DNA of 64,000 nt from Halisarca cf. caerulea (taxonomy: Eukaryota > Porifera > Demospongiae > Chondrillida > Halisarcidae). The notes below the pieces were generated by a model, which did not search any database, was not told the origin of the DNA, and worked only from the letters and a program-made list of their open reading frames with translations. The stretch covers positions 2,607,001-2,671,000 of the forward strand of contig CAUJGJ010000332.1 in the NCBI GenBank assembly GCA_963170055.1. Reading direction: 5' to 3'. This document shows, piece by piece, positions 34,076 through 46,882 of the stretch (its first letter is position 1; each line of letters starts with the position of its first letter). Both the position numbers and the translations under genes were made by a program.

Positions 34076-34762
34076 GCCTTAGGAGCACCATTTTGATTGG
34101 TCTGATCAGTTTGAGCCAATCACTACATACTATGCTCAGACCAGTCATGTTTCAGTTCATACTATTATTATATGCAAGTGCATAATAACACTATTGAACT
34201 TGTATATATTGAAACCGATAACTAAGGCATTTATTATTTAATTCCCAACAAAACAACTCAAATCAATACTTAGACTAATATTTGGTAAAAAGGGCTACTC
34301 CGCTGGCTTATTCTGTCCAAAAGACGTCTTTAGGAATGTAATTTTATCTGGACCGATGTGGAGAGGCAGATAGCAGCGGGTTATAATTATCCAAGGATTC
34401 AGCAATGATTTTCCAGCACCGTTGTACGAAAGAATAGCACTCCACAAACGAAGTATTGACGCACGTGACTGCATGTAAAGAAGAAAGAAATGGCGTCGAA
34501 GTGGCCACATTTCTTGCGCGATCGGCAGAATCATCATCTAGTACATGATCGTGGATAAGCAGACTGATTAGAAATCTCCCAATTCTGGTATATAAAGCTA
34601 GTTTAAGCTGTAATGAAAGATCGTCATAGCTTCTTGGGTTATGTGTATTTCTGGGTCTGCTAAAATGTTTGTTTCTTAAATTTACAATATAATTATACTG
34701 AGTTTGGCTGAATTATTGGTCCAGTGAAAACCGGACCAACCGGACCTACTCCTGCGGCCATG
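34076..34762. mobile_element. Repeat R, second copy in unit B
   Basis: Orthologous to 15891-16506. It begins cttaggagcaccattttg and ends cctactcctgcggcc. It is longer than the A copy because it retains a segment (tggcgtcgaagtggccac and neighbours) deleted in A. Confidence 0.65.
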
Positions 34763-34956
34763 CATGCTCTTCCATTGTTTTGAGGGCATTTGAATTCCTG
34801 ACTTCACTCCAGGTATAGGATGATGGTGTAACAGTAACAGTTACTGTTTGCTTATTCAACTGTACTATACGGATTTCTCGAGTCTTTTGGAGTTCTTAAG
34901 CCCGTGTATCTCCGCGTAAGTACTACTATTAGAGTGAAGGTGGTTGCACCTCACAA

Positions 34957-35232
34957 TCACCAAAAGACCATGTTAGTGTCTCCACATTTGTTCCTTGTTG
35001 CATCATATAATATTTGAAGTACATGCACTCCACTGATCATCTTTGTCATTTGTTTCCCTTCATTCTGGAGTCCAAGGATAATAGTATTGTTCATCAAATG
35101 CTCTTGTGCCAAAGCAACAACCTCAAAGTAGTGGTCACATATCATCACACACCAGTCTTTGTTTAGCATGTTGTCCATACAGTACAGTAAACTGCTTACC
35201 TTCTGATACTGGACTCTTTGAAGTAAAGACAT
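34957..35232 (-). other. Conserved minus-strand open frame, unit B
   Basis: 91 codons from MSLLQRVQYQK. The A copy has a stop in this first part. An internal consensus donor (CAGAAG then gtaagc) raises the possibility that only the first 11 codons are exonic. The product is unknown. Confidence 0.3.
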
Positions 35233-35618
35233 GATAGTGTAGTTAATCTAAAGGATATTATTGGATTTCCAGAAATATTTCCTCCCTAATATAATATGTT
35301 TCACCTACAAAAAGAGGGCACCCTCCATACAAAGCACAACTGAGACAACTGAATTGGTATTGTTTCTGCTATGGTGTTGGCAGGTATTAGTTAGTAAATT
35401 TGGGGGCACTGTGCAAAATCACTGAAATAGGTATTCATTATTGTTTCTATCTGCCTGTTATAAAGAGGATGGAATTGAAGTGAATGATGAAAGCTTTCTA
35501 GAAACACAAAGTTATCACTTGTAAACTACCAAGATGGTGTCATATACATGCAGAACTTCAGAATTAAATGCATTTTTCCTGCCAAATTTTAGCGTTACAG
35601 TATTAGTCAAGGGTGGAC

Positions 35619-35771
35619 ATGATTGTGACAGCATCAATTTTTACTGAAATGGCTACCATACACATTAATTTAGCTGTTTTTGCTTGTGAAGAAACAGATT
35701 CAGGTCCAATTGAGGGCACAGATGAGTTTGTAAGAACATGTAAGGAATGTACATGGTTGAGATATATATAA
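35619..35771 (+). CDS. Short ORF with hydrophobic leader, unit B
   Basis: 50 codons and TAA as in A. Changes are A to E inside the leader (IFTEMATIH) and loss of one cysteine (DSGPIEG). The charged residue in the leader weakens a signal-peptide reading for this copy. Confidence 0.25.
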   Translation: MIVTASIFTEMATIHINLAVFACEETDSGPIEGTDEFVRTCKECTWLRYI

Positions 35772-36438
35772 ACCAAGTCACTCAGCGAAAATGTGGCAGT
35801 GATGAAATTACTAAATTGATGCCTCTTTGGAGAACACATTAATTGAAACACGCTCTGAATTTAGTCCCTAGCTGCTACAGTAAAATCTCCACACTTAATT
35901 TTCTGCCTAACAATAATTTCTAGCATCATAGGTACAGTACAATCAGCTACCTCAGAGTATTAGATATTCATCAAGTCTGAAATCCTTCAAGCATGCAATA
36001 TCAAATTTGTAACTCATGATCAATCATTTCATTTTATGGATTCCGCATGAACTCAGTGTTTATTATGTATGTAATTATCTGTGTGTGCATTGCCTGTGTT
36101 ACTTTGTGGCATTTAATTGTGTTTATTATGAACTTGTCTGTATGAGTATAGCTATGCCTGTGTTACTGTGTACCTGAATCTCCAGGACCTGCATGAAAAC
36201 CCACTCTTGTGGATGCAGCATTCCTGTTTCAAATAATTTATCTATGTACAGTACACTTCATAAAATACCTGACGAGAATAGCCCTTTCCGGTTCGAATTT
36301 GACACTTTCCATCACGTTTAGCGTTTGGCAAGTTTCTATTAGCGGTAGGCATTTGATGTTTGACTAGCGCTAATTTAAGCATCAACCGTTAAGCGTTAAC
36401 GGATTTCAGTTTACGTTAATAAACTTGGATTTTTCTTC

Positions 36439-36606
36439 ATGAAGGTAACAATTCGTTTAGATATGACGGCAAGACGTATCTTGAGGTATATTCAAAGCTT
36501 CAAAGACAAGATGACACGTCTGGAAAGTTTTGCGAAGGTTAAGCAGTCCAGCAGGCGCTGTGAAGATAAAGTCGAGCAAAAGGAAATTCACTGCTTCGTA
36601 AAATAG
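36439..36606 (+). CDS. Short ORF, 55 aa, basic, unit B
   Basis: The same start and stop as A. It differs at FAKVKQ, CEDKV and CFVK, all without indels. The upstream CpG-richer block is conserved. Confidence 0.4.
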   Translation: MKVTIRLDMTARRILRYIQSFKDKMTRLESFAKVKQSSRRCEDKVEQKEIHCFVK

Positions 36607-37237
36607 CTCACAAATGTCACTCCTTCGAATTTCTTTGAATCGATAGAAGTATACATTCACTTGGCAGCATTTAAGGGGTGAACCGAGAAAAGATTAATTC
36701 GGATAAACGCTATCGGATTACGGCTTTCAGTAAATCGCACAGTGGAGCGATAATTTCGCTTTTGCAACTGATATTCCGTCACCGGAAAAGTGCGAATACC
36801 TGTTAGAGGATTTCAGTTGGCGTCACAATTTTTATGAAGCGTACTGCATCTATCGATCTATTCTTAAGTGCTTAGTACGGTGGTACTCTTAAAGAGAATT
36901 CCCACCATCCGACGGAATGGTAACTACAAATGTAAAGGATGGTAATAGGGTGAAAAGCGTGGAAAAGGGACAGATAACGTGCACCTTTTGCTAGATTTAG
37001 TGCTTTGGCATTTTCAACTGTTGTGCAGGTAGTAACTTTCTTTGGGTCTTCTGTATGTGTACATTGGATGAATAATCATCCAGTGCTTTAAGTGAGAGTA
37101 GTTCTGTGATTAGTTCAAAGTTGTATCATACTGATTGACGGAGCATTTTCTATGCCTGGCACCCTAGGGATAGCATGCAAACCATAAGGCACACTAGGTA
37201 TGGCTGAATGGCTCATTTGTTTGATCTGACAACTGTG

Positions 37238-37597
37238 TCAGGTCACCAGCTCCTTGTTGTGATGATGTCTGCACAGCAGTTGTTTTACCCTTTCCAGCAA
37301 TGCATGATCAAGTCTTTTCCCATTTGTCCTACCTTCAAATAAGACAATAGGAAAAATTACCTTGCACTTTGGATTTCCATATTCTGGACTTCTGGGAGAA
37401 CACTTTGTTATCATATTGTGTAGTTCCTTTTCTAGACTATCCATTCTTTCTTTAGCTCTATTGTTATTGTAAATGACAGCATTAAATATTGATTGATTAA
37501 GTTCATCTGCATATTGTTCACTTTCATCTTTCAAACTATCCACAATACAGATTGCACATTGAATAGACCTATTGCATCCTGTCCTTGTGCCTTGTGC
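37238..37597 (-). CDS. Minus-strand candidate terminal exon, open only in unit B
   Basis: Reading from an AG acceptor (tgtgcttag) there are 119 codons and a TGA. Parts read CNRSIQCAICIVDSLKDESE, KERMDSLEKELHNMITK and KVIFPIVLFEGRTNGKRL. The composition (charged helix with heptad-like leucines, then a hydrophobic strand) looks like genuine protein. The frame without the upstream part also starts with Met at 37543. A and C have stops and deletions. No protein family is recognised; a transposon origin is not excluded. Confidence 0.45.
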   Translation of the reverse strand, partial: AQGTRTGCNRSIQCAICIVDSLKDESEQYADELNQSIFNAVIYNNNRAKERMDSLEKELHNMITKCSPRSPEYGNPKCKVIFPIVLFEGRTNGKRLDHALLERVKQLLCRHHHNKELVT

Positions 37598-38029
37598 CTA
37601 AGCACAGCATGCTACCAAATGTATCGCTTTGCATTGTGTGAGCTGGCAAAAGTGTTCTTTCTCAGACACCCATTAGTTGGATTATTTTAAGGTATCATTG
37701 GATGCTACTGTTATCCTACTGTCAGTACGTGAGTGTAGGAATGTAATTCAGGAAGTAAGGGTACTTACATTGAAGGCAATGTCACGCAGTCGTAAAACTC
37801 ATGTTTACAGACATGTCTTGTGGCGATTAAGTTATGCACATCATTGGAGCTATGAATACCATTATTATTGCTTTTTTGAAACTTTGTTAAATGTTACAAA
37901 TTACTAATAATGACTCAGAATTAGTTTTAGACTGTTCTTTTGGTACCAGTATGCTGGTAATCTAAGTCAACATTGAGAAGCCATTTTCCATGCTATGCAT
38001 AAAATTGTCTTCATAAGCATGTGATATGA

Positions 38030-38660
38030 CAGGCCCGTATAAGTTGGGGCATTCGGGTGGTCTGTCCGAAACCCCACTGGACAGATGAGTTCCACTTGTC
38101 AGAATAAGTAAATCTTTTATTGCAGTATTGTTCTTGAATGTACAGAAATTTAGAGTATAAAACAGCTAGAATTGTCTTGAAACTACAAAATAACTAGTAC
38201 AATAAGCTATAACTAAATTCCATCTCTATACGTTGAGAACTAGGGCCATCTCTGAGATTGCAAAGTTGGGGACACCATTTTGTTGTGATTTCAATATTAT
38301 GTTTCATGACACATAATCACAAGGGCAACTCAACCCTGTAACAAATTTGTATGTCTAAATTATGTTCTATTATAAAACATTCAACTTGTTTTATTGATTT
38401 TTTGAAACAGTGGATGATTCTAAGGGTCCCTGGGAGGAAGGTTCTACTGGTACAGTATCTGTAGTATGTTGGAACAATATAATACACACATTGGCACAGG
38501 GCTAGGTGAGCATGGGCTACACATAGGTTAGACAGGCTCGTATAATTTGGGGGGTTGGGTGGTTTGTCCAAACCGCCACTGGACTGATGAGTTCCACTTG
38601 CCAGAATAAGAGAATCTTTTATTGCAGTATTGTTCTTGTATGTACAGAAATTTTAGGGTT
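38030..38660. repeat. Pair of ~120-bp direct repeats, unit B
   Basis: Copies at about 38030-38153 and 38536-38660, matching those of unit A in order and spacing. Confidence 0.6.
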
Positions 38661-38859
38661 AGTTGGACTGAGTGCACACTGTGCAAATTCCTACATCCCA
38701 CAGCACATACGTATAATGTGGTGCACATGTGGGATGTAGGAATTGGCACAGTGTGCACTCATTCCCAACTAAACTTTGTTTAGCCCTATACCCATCTAAA
38801 TTCCTACATCCCACAGCACATATGTATAATGTGCTGCACATGTGGGATGTAGGAATTGG
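38660..38859. repeat. Hairpin inverted repeat plus tandem second hairpin, unit B
   Basis: The first hairpin (38660-38772) corresponds to that of A. A second (38800-38859) repeats the core aattcctacatcccacag with its complement ctgtgg-like atgtgggatgtaggaatt after a spacer shared with the first. This duplication is absent in A and present in C. Confidence 0.7.
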
Positions 38860-40728
38860 CACAGTGTGCACTCATTCCCAACTAAACTTTGTCTAGCCCT
38901 ATACCCATCTAGCCTCCGGTTTTTGGAGGGTCCTTTTTGATAAAGCCTTTTTGCACAATCCTGTGTCAACCCTACATCCTTCCACCATTTTTAATTGTAT
39001 TTTATACACCCTAGTACATACATATAGACATTAATGTAGAATAAGTAGTTGTAAGTTAAATATGCCATGCAGACAGAGTGCCTATGTGTCAAGCATCATT
39101 TGACTGTATAACTTGCTGACAACATAAGATCACATTTGTAAACAAAGTAAATATCAGTGAATGTCCCCCAAAGAGTACTTTCATTGTGTTTCTTGTTTAC
39201 AGTGTTAAGTTGCTTCTTAATTGCCTTGGCAAGACTCATTTCGTTTTGTTTGACCTGGAGCACCTTCTTTTAAGATGATTTGAAGGTACTTGGCTCTAGT
39301 CATAGGTTTCTATCCATAGATTCAAAACGGGTTTGATGTCCACATTTCATATAGTTGAAATTGCAGTACTAAGGTACCATTTCCATGGTAGCAGGTGCAT
39401 TTAATTTTATAGTGCGTGAGTTCCCAGTCTTTGGTGACTTTACCACTACATAAGTATGTACACGTCTGTGTGTTTTAGTATAAAAGTCATGTAACAAGAT
39501 ATAGTTTGCATGCTATATTGGTGGGTATGATCCATCATCCCTTATTTGGAGCAATCAGTTATGGATCATAACTTTATGACTGCATAATGCTCTAAACATT
39601 TGTTTGTTTCTTTCGTGATGACACTTTTGACTCAGCAATTATGTACGTAAATGAGCTATTTGAACCCAAAAGCCATCACAAGTCATGTGTGATGAACCTG
39701 TCCACATTCTCTGTACAACCAGAATAATACATCAGCAGACCAGCCAAATATATGCATGCAACATGGGGTTACTGTACCTGTGACCACTTTAGCAAACAAT
39801 AATCCAATTGTCATCCTATCTTGAGTGGTATAGAAGAATAACTACATTGTAACATTCCGAGGCATGTGTAGAGATGTTTGGGTCCATCTGGGATCTATAG
39901 TATAGTATGAAGTATTTATCAAAAGTGACAGTCATGTTAGATGATGTAGGATCAATGACAATTAGCTGCGTAGTGTTTTGCGATCAATTAGAGCAGCCAT
40001 TTTATTCACCAAATCTAGCAGTCATTAATAATTTGACAACTGGGCTATAATAGAACAACTATGGTTGTTTTCAATCCTAGCTACTAGATGAACCCAGCCT
40101 TCATGCCAACACAGCCTTTGTTTGGTGAAATGTGATGTGCCATTGTAGTACAGTGCTCCACTGTTTATGGCATACACTTGGGACTTGGTAATAGTATTCC
40201 TTTATCCAGTACATACACTCCTGCTGTGCAAGCAGTGGGGACTGTATATATGTATATTTGTATGAATTTGTGCATGTATTGTGATATATATGCATAGAGT
40301 GAAGTGAATAACATGTTTCAAATGGGACTTGTAAGAGGTAGCAAGAACTGTTATTGGCTTTTTCATTACAGAGTAACTGGGTAACTGACTGGGATAAACA
40401 GTTTTAAATTTGGTGTGCGGTTACTATTCTTATAAGCAGTATGCTTTGTATACTTGGTGAATATAAGTGAATTGAACTTCTTATTCCTAAGTATATCCAA
40501 AATATTCCTTTATAAGCAATATTCCTTGAAGCAGTTAATTTGCTACAGTGTACATATATAAATGATTCTGTAAATGGAAACTACATTCCACTAACCAGAA
40601 TATATTCCTTTAACCAGTATTCGAATATGTGGGGAGCACTGTACTTGGAACCTCTCATTTCATTGATATCATTTGTCACTGGTTTATTAGTGTTCTGTAA
40701 TTATATTATGGGATCTACTTTGTTACAG

Positions 40729-40901
40729 AAACTGACTCAGAATATCAAGATTGTCTATATTCTCTCAAGAAGTTACTAATCTCACGTGTCAAGTGTAAGT
40801 TGGATTTGATACTCTCTCCAGTAATGTGGTCTGCTATCCTCTGTGGAGTAGGAGATGCTGAGGACTTGGAGGAACTGGATGTGACCCTGCGGTTCTCCGA
40901 T
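40729..40901 (+). CDS. Exon q, unit B (LRR-like)
   Basis: 173 nt with the same borders. TDSEYQDCLYSLKKLLIS, then VKCKLDLILSPVMW and the shared LEELDV, ending LRFSD. The N-terminal differences from A and C are mostly non-silent, while the LRR-like core is unchanged. Confidence 0.6.
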
Positions 40902-41399
40902 GTAAGTTGTGGTATGTTGTGTAGAGTGGATTGTTGTTCTTCACTGATCAAGCCACAACATGTCAAAACAGATACTACATAGTGGATGGTGGTCAGAGAC
41001 TCAGACTATGTATAGTAAACCTGTACTGTATGTAGAGTGAAGCTCATTGTGGAAGCACTAACTGCTGCTTGACAGTACAGAATCTACTTATTAATCTGTG
41101 TAGAGATAGGATCCTAAAACATAGAGTGGACTTTCACATTAATATTAGTGGAGCTAGTGATTCACTAATCATTTTATCTTTCCATAATGCACTGGTACAC
41201 ATTGTACAGTGATACACATAGTCAGGGTTCTCCCCAGGAAAAAAGAAACAACTGAAAAGATAATTATGTAGGGACTGTGGTGCATCTCATGGTTACCTGA
41301 ATTTTAATACCACAGTACAGTAGAAACATTAGCAGCACATCTGTACTAGAGGAAAGAAACTGCTCATCTTTGACCTTTTTGTAACCTGTTGTCATGATA

Positions 41400-42430
41400 T
41401 ATATCCAGGCTGTATCCTCAGTTAATTCAAGGGGGAGCGGGTGGCTCAGTAGGTGAGCTAGTAAAGTTACAGTATAAGTTGTGTAAGGTTGAAGGAGTGT
41501 CATATTAAGCACTTGGCTCTAGTTGTAGGTTTCTAACCATAGATTCAAAACAGATGATCCACACCCAAACACCCGGATAGTGTACCCATTTGTGGATTTC
41601 TCTCTGCACCCCTCTAGCTGTGGTGGACGGTACTTTAGGCCTTGTGTGTTTTGTATTTTACCGCTTTCTGTACGTAATTGATTTTACTTTGCATGCATGT
41701 GCACAATAACGATCATCCATTTGTGTCCCTGTCCACCTGTCTTGTCTTGTCTCATGCTGGCTATGTTATTCGATTAACTAATGGTTACGGTTCCCCTTCG
41801 AACTCACATCAACCATATTGGTGACCCTCGACACTGGTCATTTCGACCAAGAACATGCTTTTGACAACGGATCCACGGCTACGGCTACGCAGATCGATAC
41901 CTCACTGTGCGCCCTACAACTTCAGGACATTCTCCTCCTGCATGCTTGACCAGCCATTTCAGGGTAGCTCGCTGGTCGGTGGCCTCCTTCACAACCTTTG
42001 GCTCGTCCTCATCCATGGCCCAGATACGCCCAAGTCCGGCTCATCATCAGCCACGCCACAACACGCGCACTCATTTGAAGTTATGTGCCTGCCTTGCCAT
42101 GCCACATCCCTGAGACAGACATGCACTAACGCTGGCACTTCATTCATTATAAACCGGCACCCACATCCATTTCTCCGACTCTCTTGACTTCCTTGACATA
42201 TCCACTGTCACACCAGTGGCAAGGAGTCAAGGAGTACTCGAACCTGGATTGCTTTGCTGTGAAATGCCATAACACACACTTCAACGACAGCACATGTGTG
42301 TCCAGTCTGTATCCTCAGTGTAATAAAGTTACAATATAAGGGTTAAAGGAGTGTCATAGGAAAGTACTTGGCTCTAGTCATAGGTTTCTAAAACACCCAG
42401 ATGGTGTACCCATTTGTGGATTTCTCTCTG
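41400..42430 (+). mobile_element. LTR-retrotransposon leader-like block, unit B
   Basis: Counterpart of 22568-23640, with ccatattggtgaccctcg near 41812 and GC-richer gag-like sequence to about 42240. A short deletion removes the stretch around ctcttcctaccagcacc. Confidence 0.35.
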
Positions 42431-42883
42431 CACCCTCCCCCCACCCCCTTCAACCAACTGAGAGATGAGAGGAGAACATCACCTATTAAATTACAGTCAC
42501 ATGAACAATCAGTTTGATTCAGATTCATTGTATGCTGATGTAGTGCATGTGTGTGTGTACAGTTGTGTAACTTGGGGGTGTTGTATCGCGTTGCTTGTAG
42601 CGATCAACGAAACAGAGCGATTTCACATAATGAATCACAATACCAACAAGCACCAACTCGTGCAGTATAACTCTCACTAAAACTGACTGAATCAACATAG
42701 ACCATGCAACCTATGTAAACATCAACTAACAATCAAATCACACACACATATAATGCTCTGATAGTACCAAACACCAAAGTTCACAATTCACATACACAAA
42801 CAGTCTAAATCGAGTTACTAAGTTACTATATCCCTCCCCTCTTAGTAGGGAACCACTCCATAGCGAGATGGTAGTTTCCTGGG

Positions 42884-43225
42884 TCAGGTTGAGCAGCGTG
42901 GCTCCAGGTAAGTCTCTTCAGGGGATGAGGCCTCTGTTGGTTGATCAGCAGTGCTAGTAGTGGGAATCGGGATGTCAAAGTCATCTTCTGGAGCGGTTAA
43001 TGGAGTTGTGCGGGTACGCACATGATCCATATGACGACGTACAATTCTACCATCGGTACATTGAATAGTGTGTGACAAACGTCCTCGAATTTCCTTGATA
43101 ACCCCTGGAGACCAAGGATTAGAAGCATTGAAGTTCCGCACAAACACCAGATCTCCAATGTTGAAACTTGTTTGGACGGTAGAATGATCATGATCCAACT
43201 TCTGGTGGGATTGAGCAGACACCAC
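42884..43225 (-). pseudogene. Integrase C-terminal tail, unit B
   Basis: FNIGDLVFVRNFNASNPW and SPGVIKEIRGRLSHTIQC, with RRHMDHVRTRT. GDLVFVRN is closer to the family consensus than in A or C. Confidence 0.75.
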
Positions 43226-43478
43226 CCTATAGCTTTGAGGCTTGGGCGTAGCTGATCCAGATGTGTTTTGATTTCTCTTCCCATTGATAACTGTGCAAGA
43301 GACGTTCCAGTTGTAGTATGAGAGGTACTACGATCGGGAAAGGGACGAGTAAGCTGCTTCTGGATACTGTCAGAGGTATCCTTTTTCATTGCTCACTTAA
43401 ACATCTGCACATACCGCTCAGTCAATCCATTTGAGGAAGGGTAATACGGAGAAGATGTTATGTGACGGATTCCATTCT

Positions 43479-44045
43479 TTAACAGGAATTCCTTGAACTC
43501 CACACTTGTGAAAGCTGTGGCGTCATCACATACCACGATGTCAGGAATGCCATGGGTCTTAACGTCTTAAAGTGGGATGCTGACAATGATCTGTGCAGGT
43601 TTTCCAGTAGATGTACAGTCTCCCCAGGTAGAGGAATTTCTCTGGGAGCTTCAGGTAGAGGTAAGCGACTCAGTAAATCTGCATTTCCATTCTCTGATCC
43701 TGGGCTATAGACAATGGTGTACTTGTAGGCCTTGAGGGTTAGCGCCCACTGCTGGAGAAGAGCTGGTGCCATTTCTGGAATGAGTTTCCCTTTTGCGGAT
43801 ATGTGTTGAAGTGGCTTGTGGTCAGAGAAAATGGTTAAAAGGCGTCCTGCTAAGTACTGGTGAAACTGTTTTACTCCAAAGACAATCGCAATGCCTTCTT
43901 TGTCCAGCTGGGAGTAATTCATCTCTGCCACAGCGAGAGAACGGCTGGCAGATGCCATTGGCTTAACTTGTCCATCGGGAAAACAGTGTGACAATACGGC
44001 TCCAATTCTGTAGGGAGAGGTGTCGTAATCAAGGATGAGTTCCAA
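43479..44045 (-). pseudogene. Ty3/gypsy RNase H domain, best copy
   Basis: MELILDYDTSPYRIGAVLSH, SRSLAVAEMNYSQLDKEG and FGVKQFHQYLAGR, then TIFSDHKPLQHI and YSPGSENGNADLLSRL follow the classic order of a Ty3/gypsy RNase H (first Asp, ExxY, SDHKPL, linker). The first catalytic Asp context is DYDTS where DASxxG is usual. Beyond the linker the frame runs into rearranged sequence. Confidence 0.8.
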
Positions 44046-45169
44046 ATCTGGGTCATAATGTGCAAGTACCTGAGCTGATGTGAGTGCAGCCTTTGCCCGA
44101 ACAATTGAACAAAAGCATCAGCTTGTGCTTTTCCCCATATTCATGTCTGTGACTTTTGCATCAATTGATACAAGGGACAGAGTGGTTGCCAGATGTGGGA
44201 AGAACTAAGTTGCTGACAGTAGTAGTTGATGAGACCCAGAAATGACCGAAGCTGTTGCAGGTTGGTTGGCATTGGAGCATCCCGGATAGCTCTAACCTTT
44301 GCTGTAGTGGGGTGGAGGCCATTAGCTGAGATGGTGTGTCCTAGATATTGGACAGAAGATAAGAGGAAGGCGCTTTTGTCCTTCTTCAAATGTAGCAGGA
44401 TCAGTTATCCTGTCTGACTTCAAGAGCATTTCCCCTATAGTTGTAAAATCATCCCATTTCATCTCTTTCCTAGCAAAAAAGCAGGAGAGCATACCACCAC
44501 CCACTCCGCTCCTTGCACTGTCATTGTATCATTCTAGCTGGATGGTAACACCCTACTAGCCTGAGGGTCACTGTAGTTCTATCTCCTCCAACAGCTACAG
44601 TGTGAGCAATGCTATCCATCGTGAATTTTGAACCTTGTACATTGGCAGAGTTAGTTGTACCAATGACATGTCCGTTCAACTTTGACAAAGTTAACTTGTG
44701 TATCACAGGCTTTGCCAAATACAGAATTTGCCCAATTTTTAGTGGTTCTAGGCAAAGAGATAGACCAATATTAAACCTGCTTCAGCTGATCATTTCATGT
44801 CCGTATTTCACATCACTACAAATACGTAACAACTCCCATGATGTATGGTTTCACTCTTCAGGCATTCTTGGAGCTGTTTTAACATCATTAAAGATATCAT
44901 AAGTACGCATGTTGGTGGCATTGCTATAGTACTTAAATGTAGGGCTCCATTCATGTAGGGTGGGCTTGGATTGCTACTGCCCCCCTCCCCCAGACTCGTA
45001 TCAGAGCATACACTATCCCCTTAACCACCTTGAACTGTGTTGCTGTTGATGTATTATTTAAGGCATGCATGCATTCTGACCATGTTCAACCCAGTCCACA
45101 ATGTTGAGATTCATTCATACGGTATCTCCAGTTCATACTGAAAACCAAAATGCTACACTCGTGTCGGGG

Positions 45170-46060
45170 ATGCCACAATTTCTTTGGGGCCAGACAAAGC
45201 GGGAGCATTTCCTCTCCACCTCTCATTGGGACCCAGTTGATATAGGATACATGTATAATTGTAGTAATGGATTCACAAGCCTGCGTAGGTTGTCTCAAAT
45301 GGCCTCAGATAACACCTTGTAAGGCATAAGAAGCAATTTTTCTCTGAGGTACGTAGCATACACCCAGACCCCCTAGCTATTATGATGCTCACCTCCACAA
45401 TACCACACACATAGCAGTTACAGTATACCTACTGCCCTCCACCCCACACACACCCAGGTCTCTGTACACATACACTTAAATTGTCCCAGCCTGGTATGTG
45501 TATAACTTTTCCCAGAGCTATGGCAACAGAAGTGGTATATACAGTCTTAGCTGGGTCTGATCCAGTCTCCCGTAGCTGAAATTTCTTTATGGCCAGACAA
45601 AGTGGGAGCATTTACTCTCCACCTCTCATTGTGACCCAGTTTATCCCCTTGGCATAGCATGCAGTCTGTCTGTTGAGAATATAGTGCATGAGTAGATGCA
45701 GTCTTGGCTGGGTCTGATCCAATCTCCCGTAGTTGAAAGTATCATTGCAATGTGTATGTTTCTATGTAGGTGTATGGCTGGCTTTCTGAACTTGAATGTA
45801 CTTCAATACCTCCTACAATACCACACACATAGCAGTTACCTATTCCCCTCCACCCCACACACACCCTGGTCTCTGTACACGTACACTTCAACATTGCATT
45901 GTCCCAGCCTGATATGTGTATAACTTTTCCTAGAGCTATGGCGACAGAAGTGGTATATGTAGTCTTAGTTGGATATGATCCAATCTCTCGTAGCTGAAAG
46001 TATCATTGCAATACGTATGTTTCTATGTTGGTGTATGGCTTTCTGAACTTGAATGTACTT
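45170..46060. repeat. Partial tandem repeats at the B/C junction
   Basis: Words such as gccagacaaagcgggagcat (45189, 45592), ggtctgatcca.tctcccgtag (45555, 45712) and tatgtttctatgt (45753, 46015) recur two or three times. In A the same stretch occurs once (26811-26990). This is consistent with slipped or unequal exchange at the unit boundary. Confidence 0.65.
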
Positions 46061-46134
46061 CAATACTCTTTTATGCCTTAATTGGTGCATATGAAGTACT
46101 ATCCTTGCATGCAGTATATATAGGGGATAGTTAT

Positions 46135-46882
46135 CAGGGGTGAAAATAACAGCCGGCCATCGGCCATTGACCAACCATTTGCCTTGGACTGGCCGTTCAA
46201 AAGTCAAAGTAATCTGACATTTGACGTACTGTAGCAAGTCTCTTGTTTTGATCCCCCATTAAAATACAGATTATGCACATTTCAAGGTTACCAGCGGGAG
46301 CAATAGGTACATATTAAGTCTTAATCATCGACAAAGGAACATTATTAACATTATTCAGTAGAAAAGAACACCAAAAATTCCCGGAACAGTGCTTTTTGAT
46401 CAGCAATTGGCGGAACAACCATTTTATTTTTCTTTAGCAAAGCACACGCAATGTGTTAGTCTCATTCCCAGCCCCACTTCTGTCCGCCACCTTCCCGTTG
46501 AGAATAAATTGGCGGCGGTAAGTGGGGCTGTGAAGGAGACTAGTGTGGTGTAGACACGTGTACATAGCAGAACCATGAATTTGATTAAATTTAGAATTTG
46601 ACTTGTAACTGATTTTGCTGAATTAAATAGAATGCTTGCAATGTACGTGTGCCAATAAGTGATTCAGACCTTGAGGCTATTACACTAATCATGGAGTATG
46701 GTAGTACTCTGTGTCAATTGACCCAAAGTTAACTCAAGGTATCATCTTGCAAAAATTGTTGGAAGTACGTATATACGTACGTAGTAGAGTCTAATGTCTG
46801 AACAAGAGTCCTGATGGCCGATCAAGATTAAAAGTGATCTGGCAAAGTTTAGATCCAATCATGGAAGTTATTTTCACCCCTG
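46135..46882. mobile_element. TIR DNA transposon private to unit C, 748 bp
   Basis: Perfect 16-bp inverted ends, CAGGGGTGAAAATAAC at the left and its complement at the right. It lacks a transposase frame. The corresponding site in unit 0/A (near 8190) is uninterrupted. A clean target duplication is not visible. The CAGGGG end suggests the hAT group. Confidence 0.75.

Larger units (their letters stand above)
42884..44395 (-). mobile_element. Decayed Ty3/gypsy pol fragment, unit B
   Basis: Same element as in A with a different pattern of damage. It has a large deletion between RNase H and the integrase core, joining the RNase H linker to the CDDATAFTS region. It keeps the segment FLLKNGIRHITSSPYYPSS before NGLTERYVQ. 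The RT C-terminus (44141-44389) reads SVQYLGHTISANGLHP and LRSFLGLINYY. Confidence 0.85.
26948..45992. repeat. Unit B of the tandem array (about 19.0 kb)
   Basis: Unit B is collinear with A and C. It has a private TIR MITE (33273-33527) and a private insertion of about 60 bp near 39508. It also has the best preserved RNase H frame of the decayed pol fragment (43479-44045) and the only open copy of the minus-strand exon (37238-37597). Its last part (about 45.17-45.99 kb) contains extra partial repeats of the unit-junction sequence. Confidence 0.9.
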
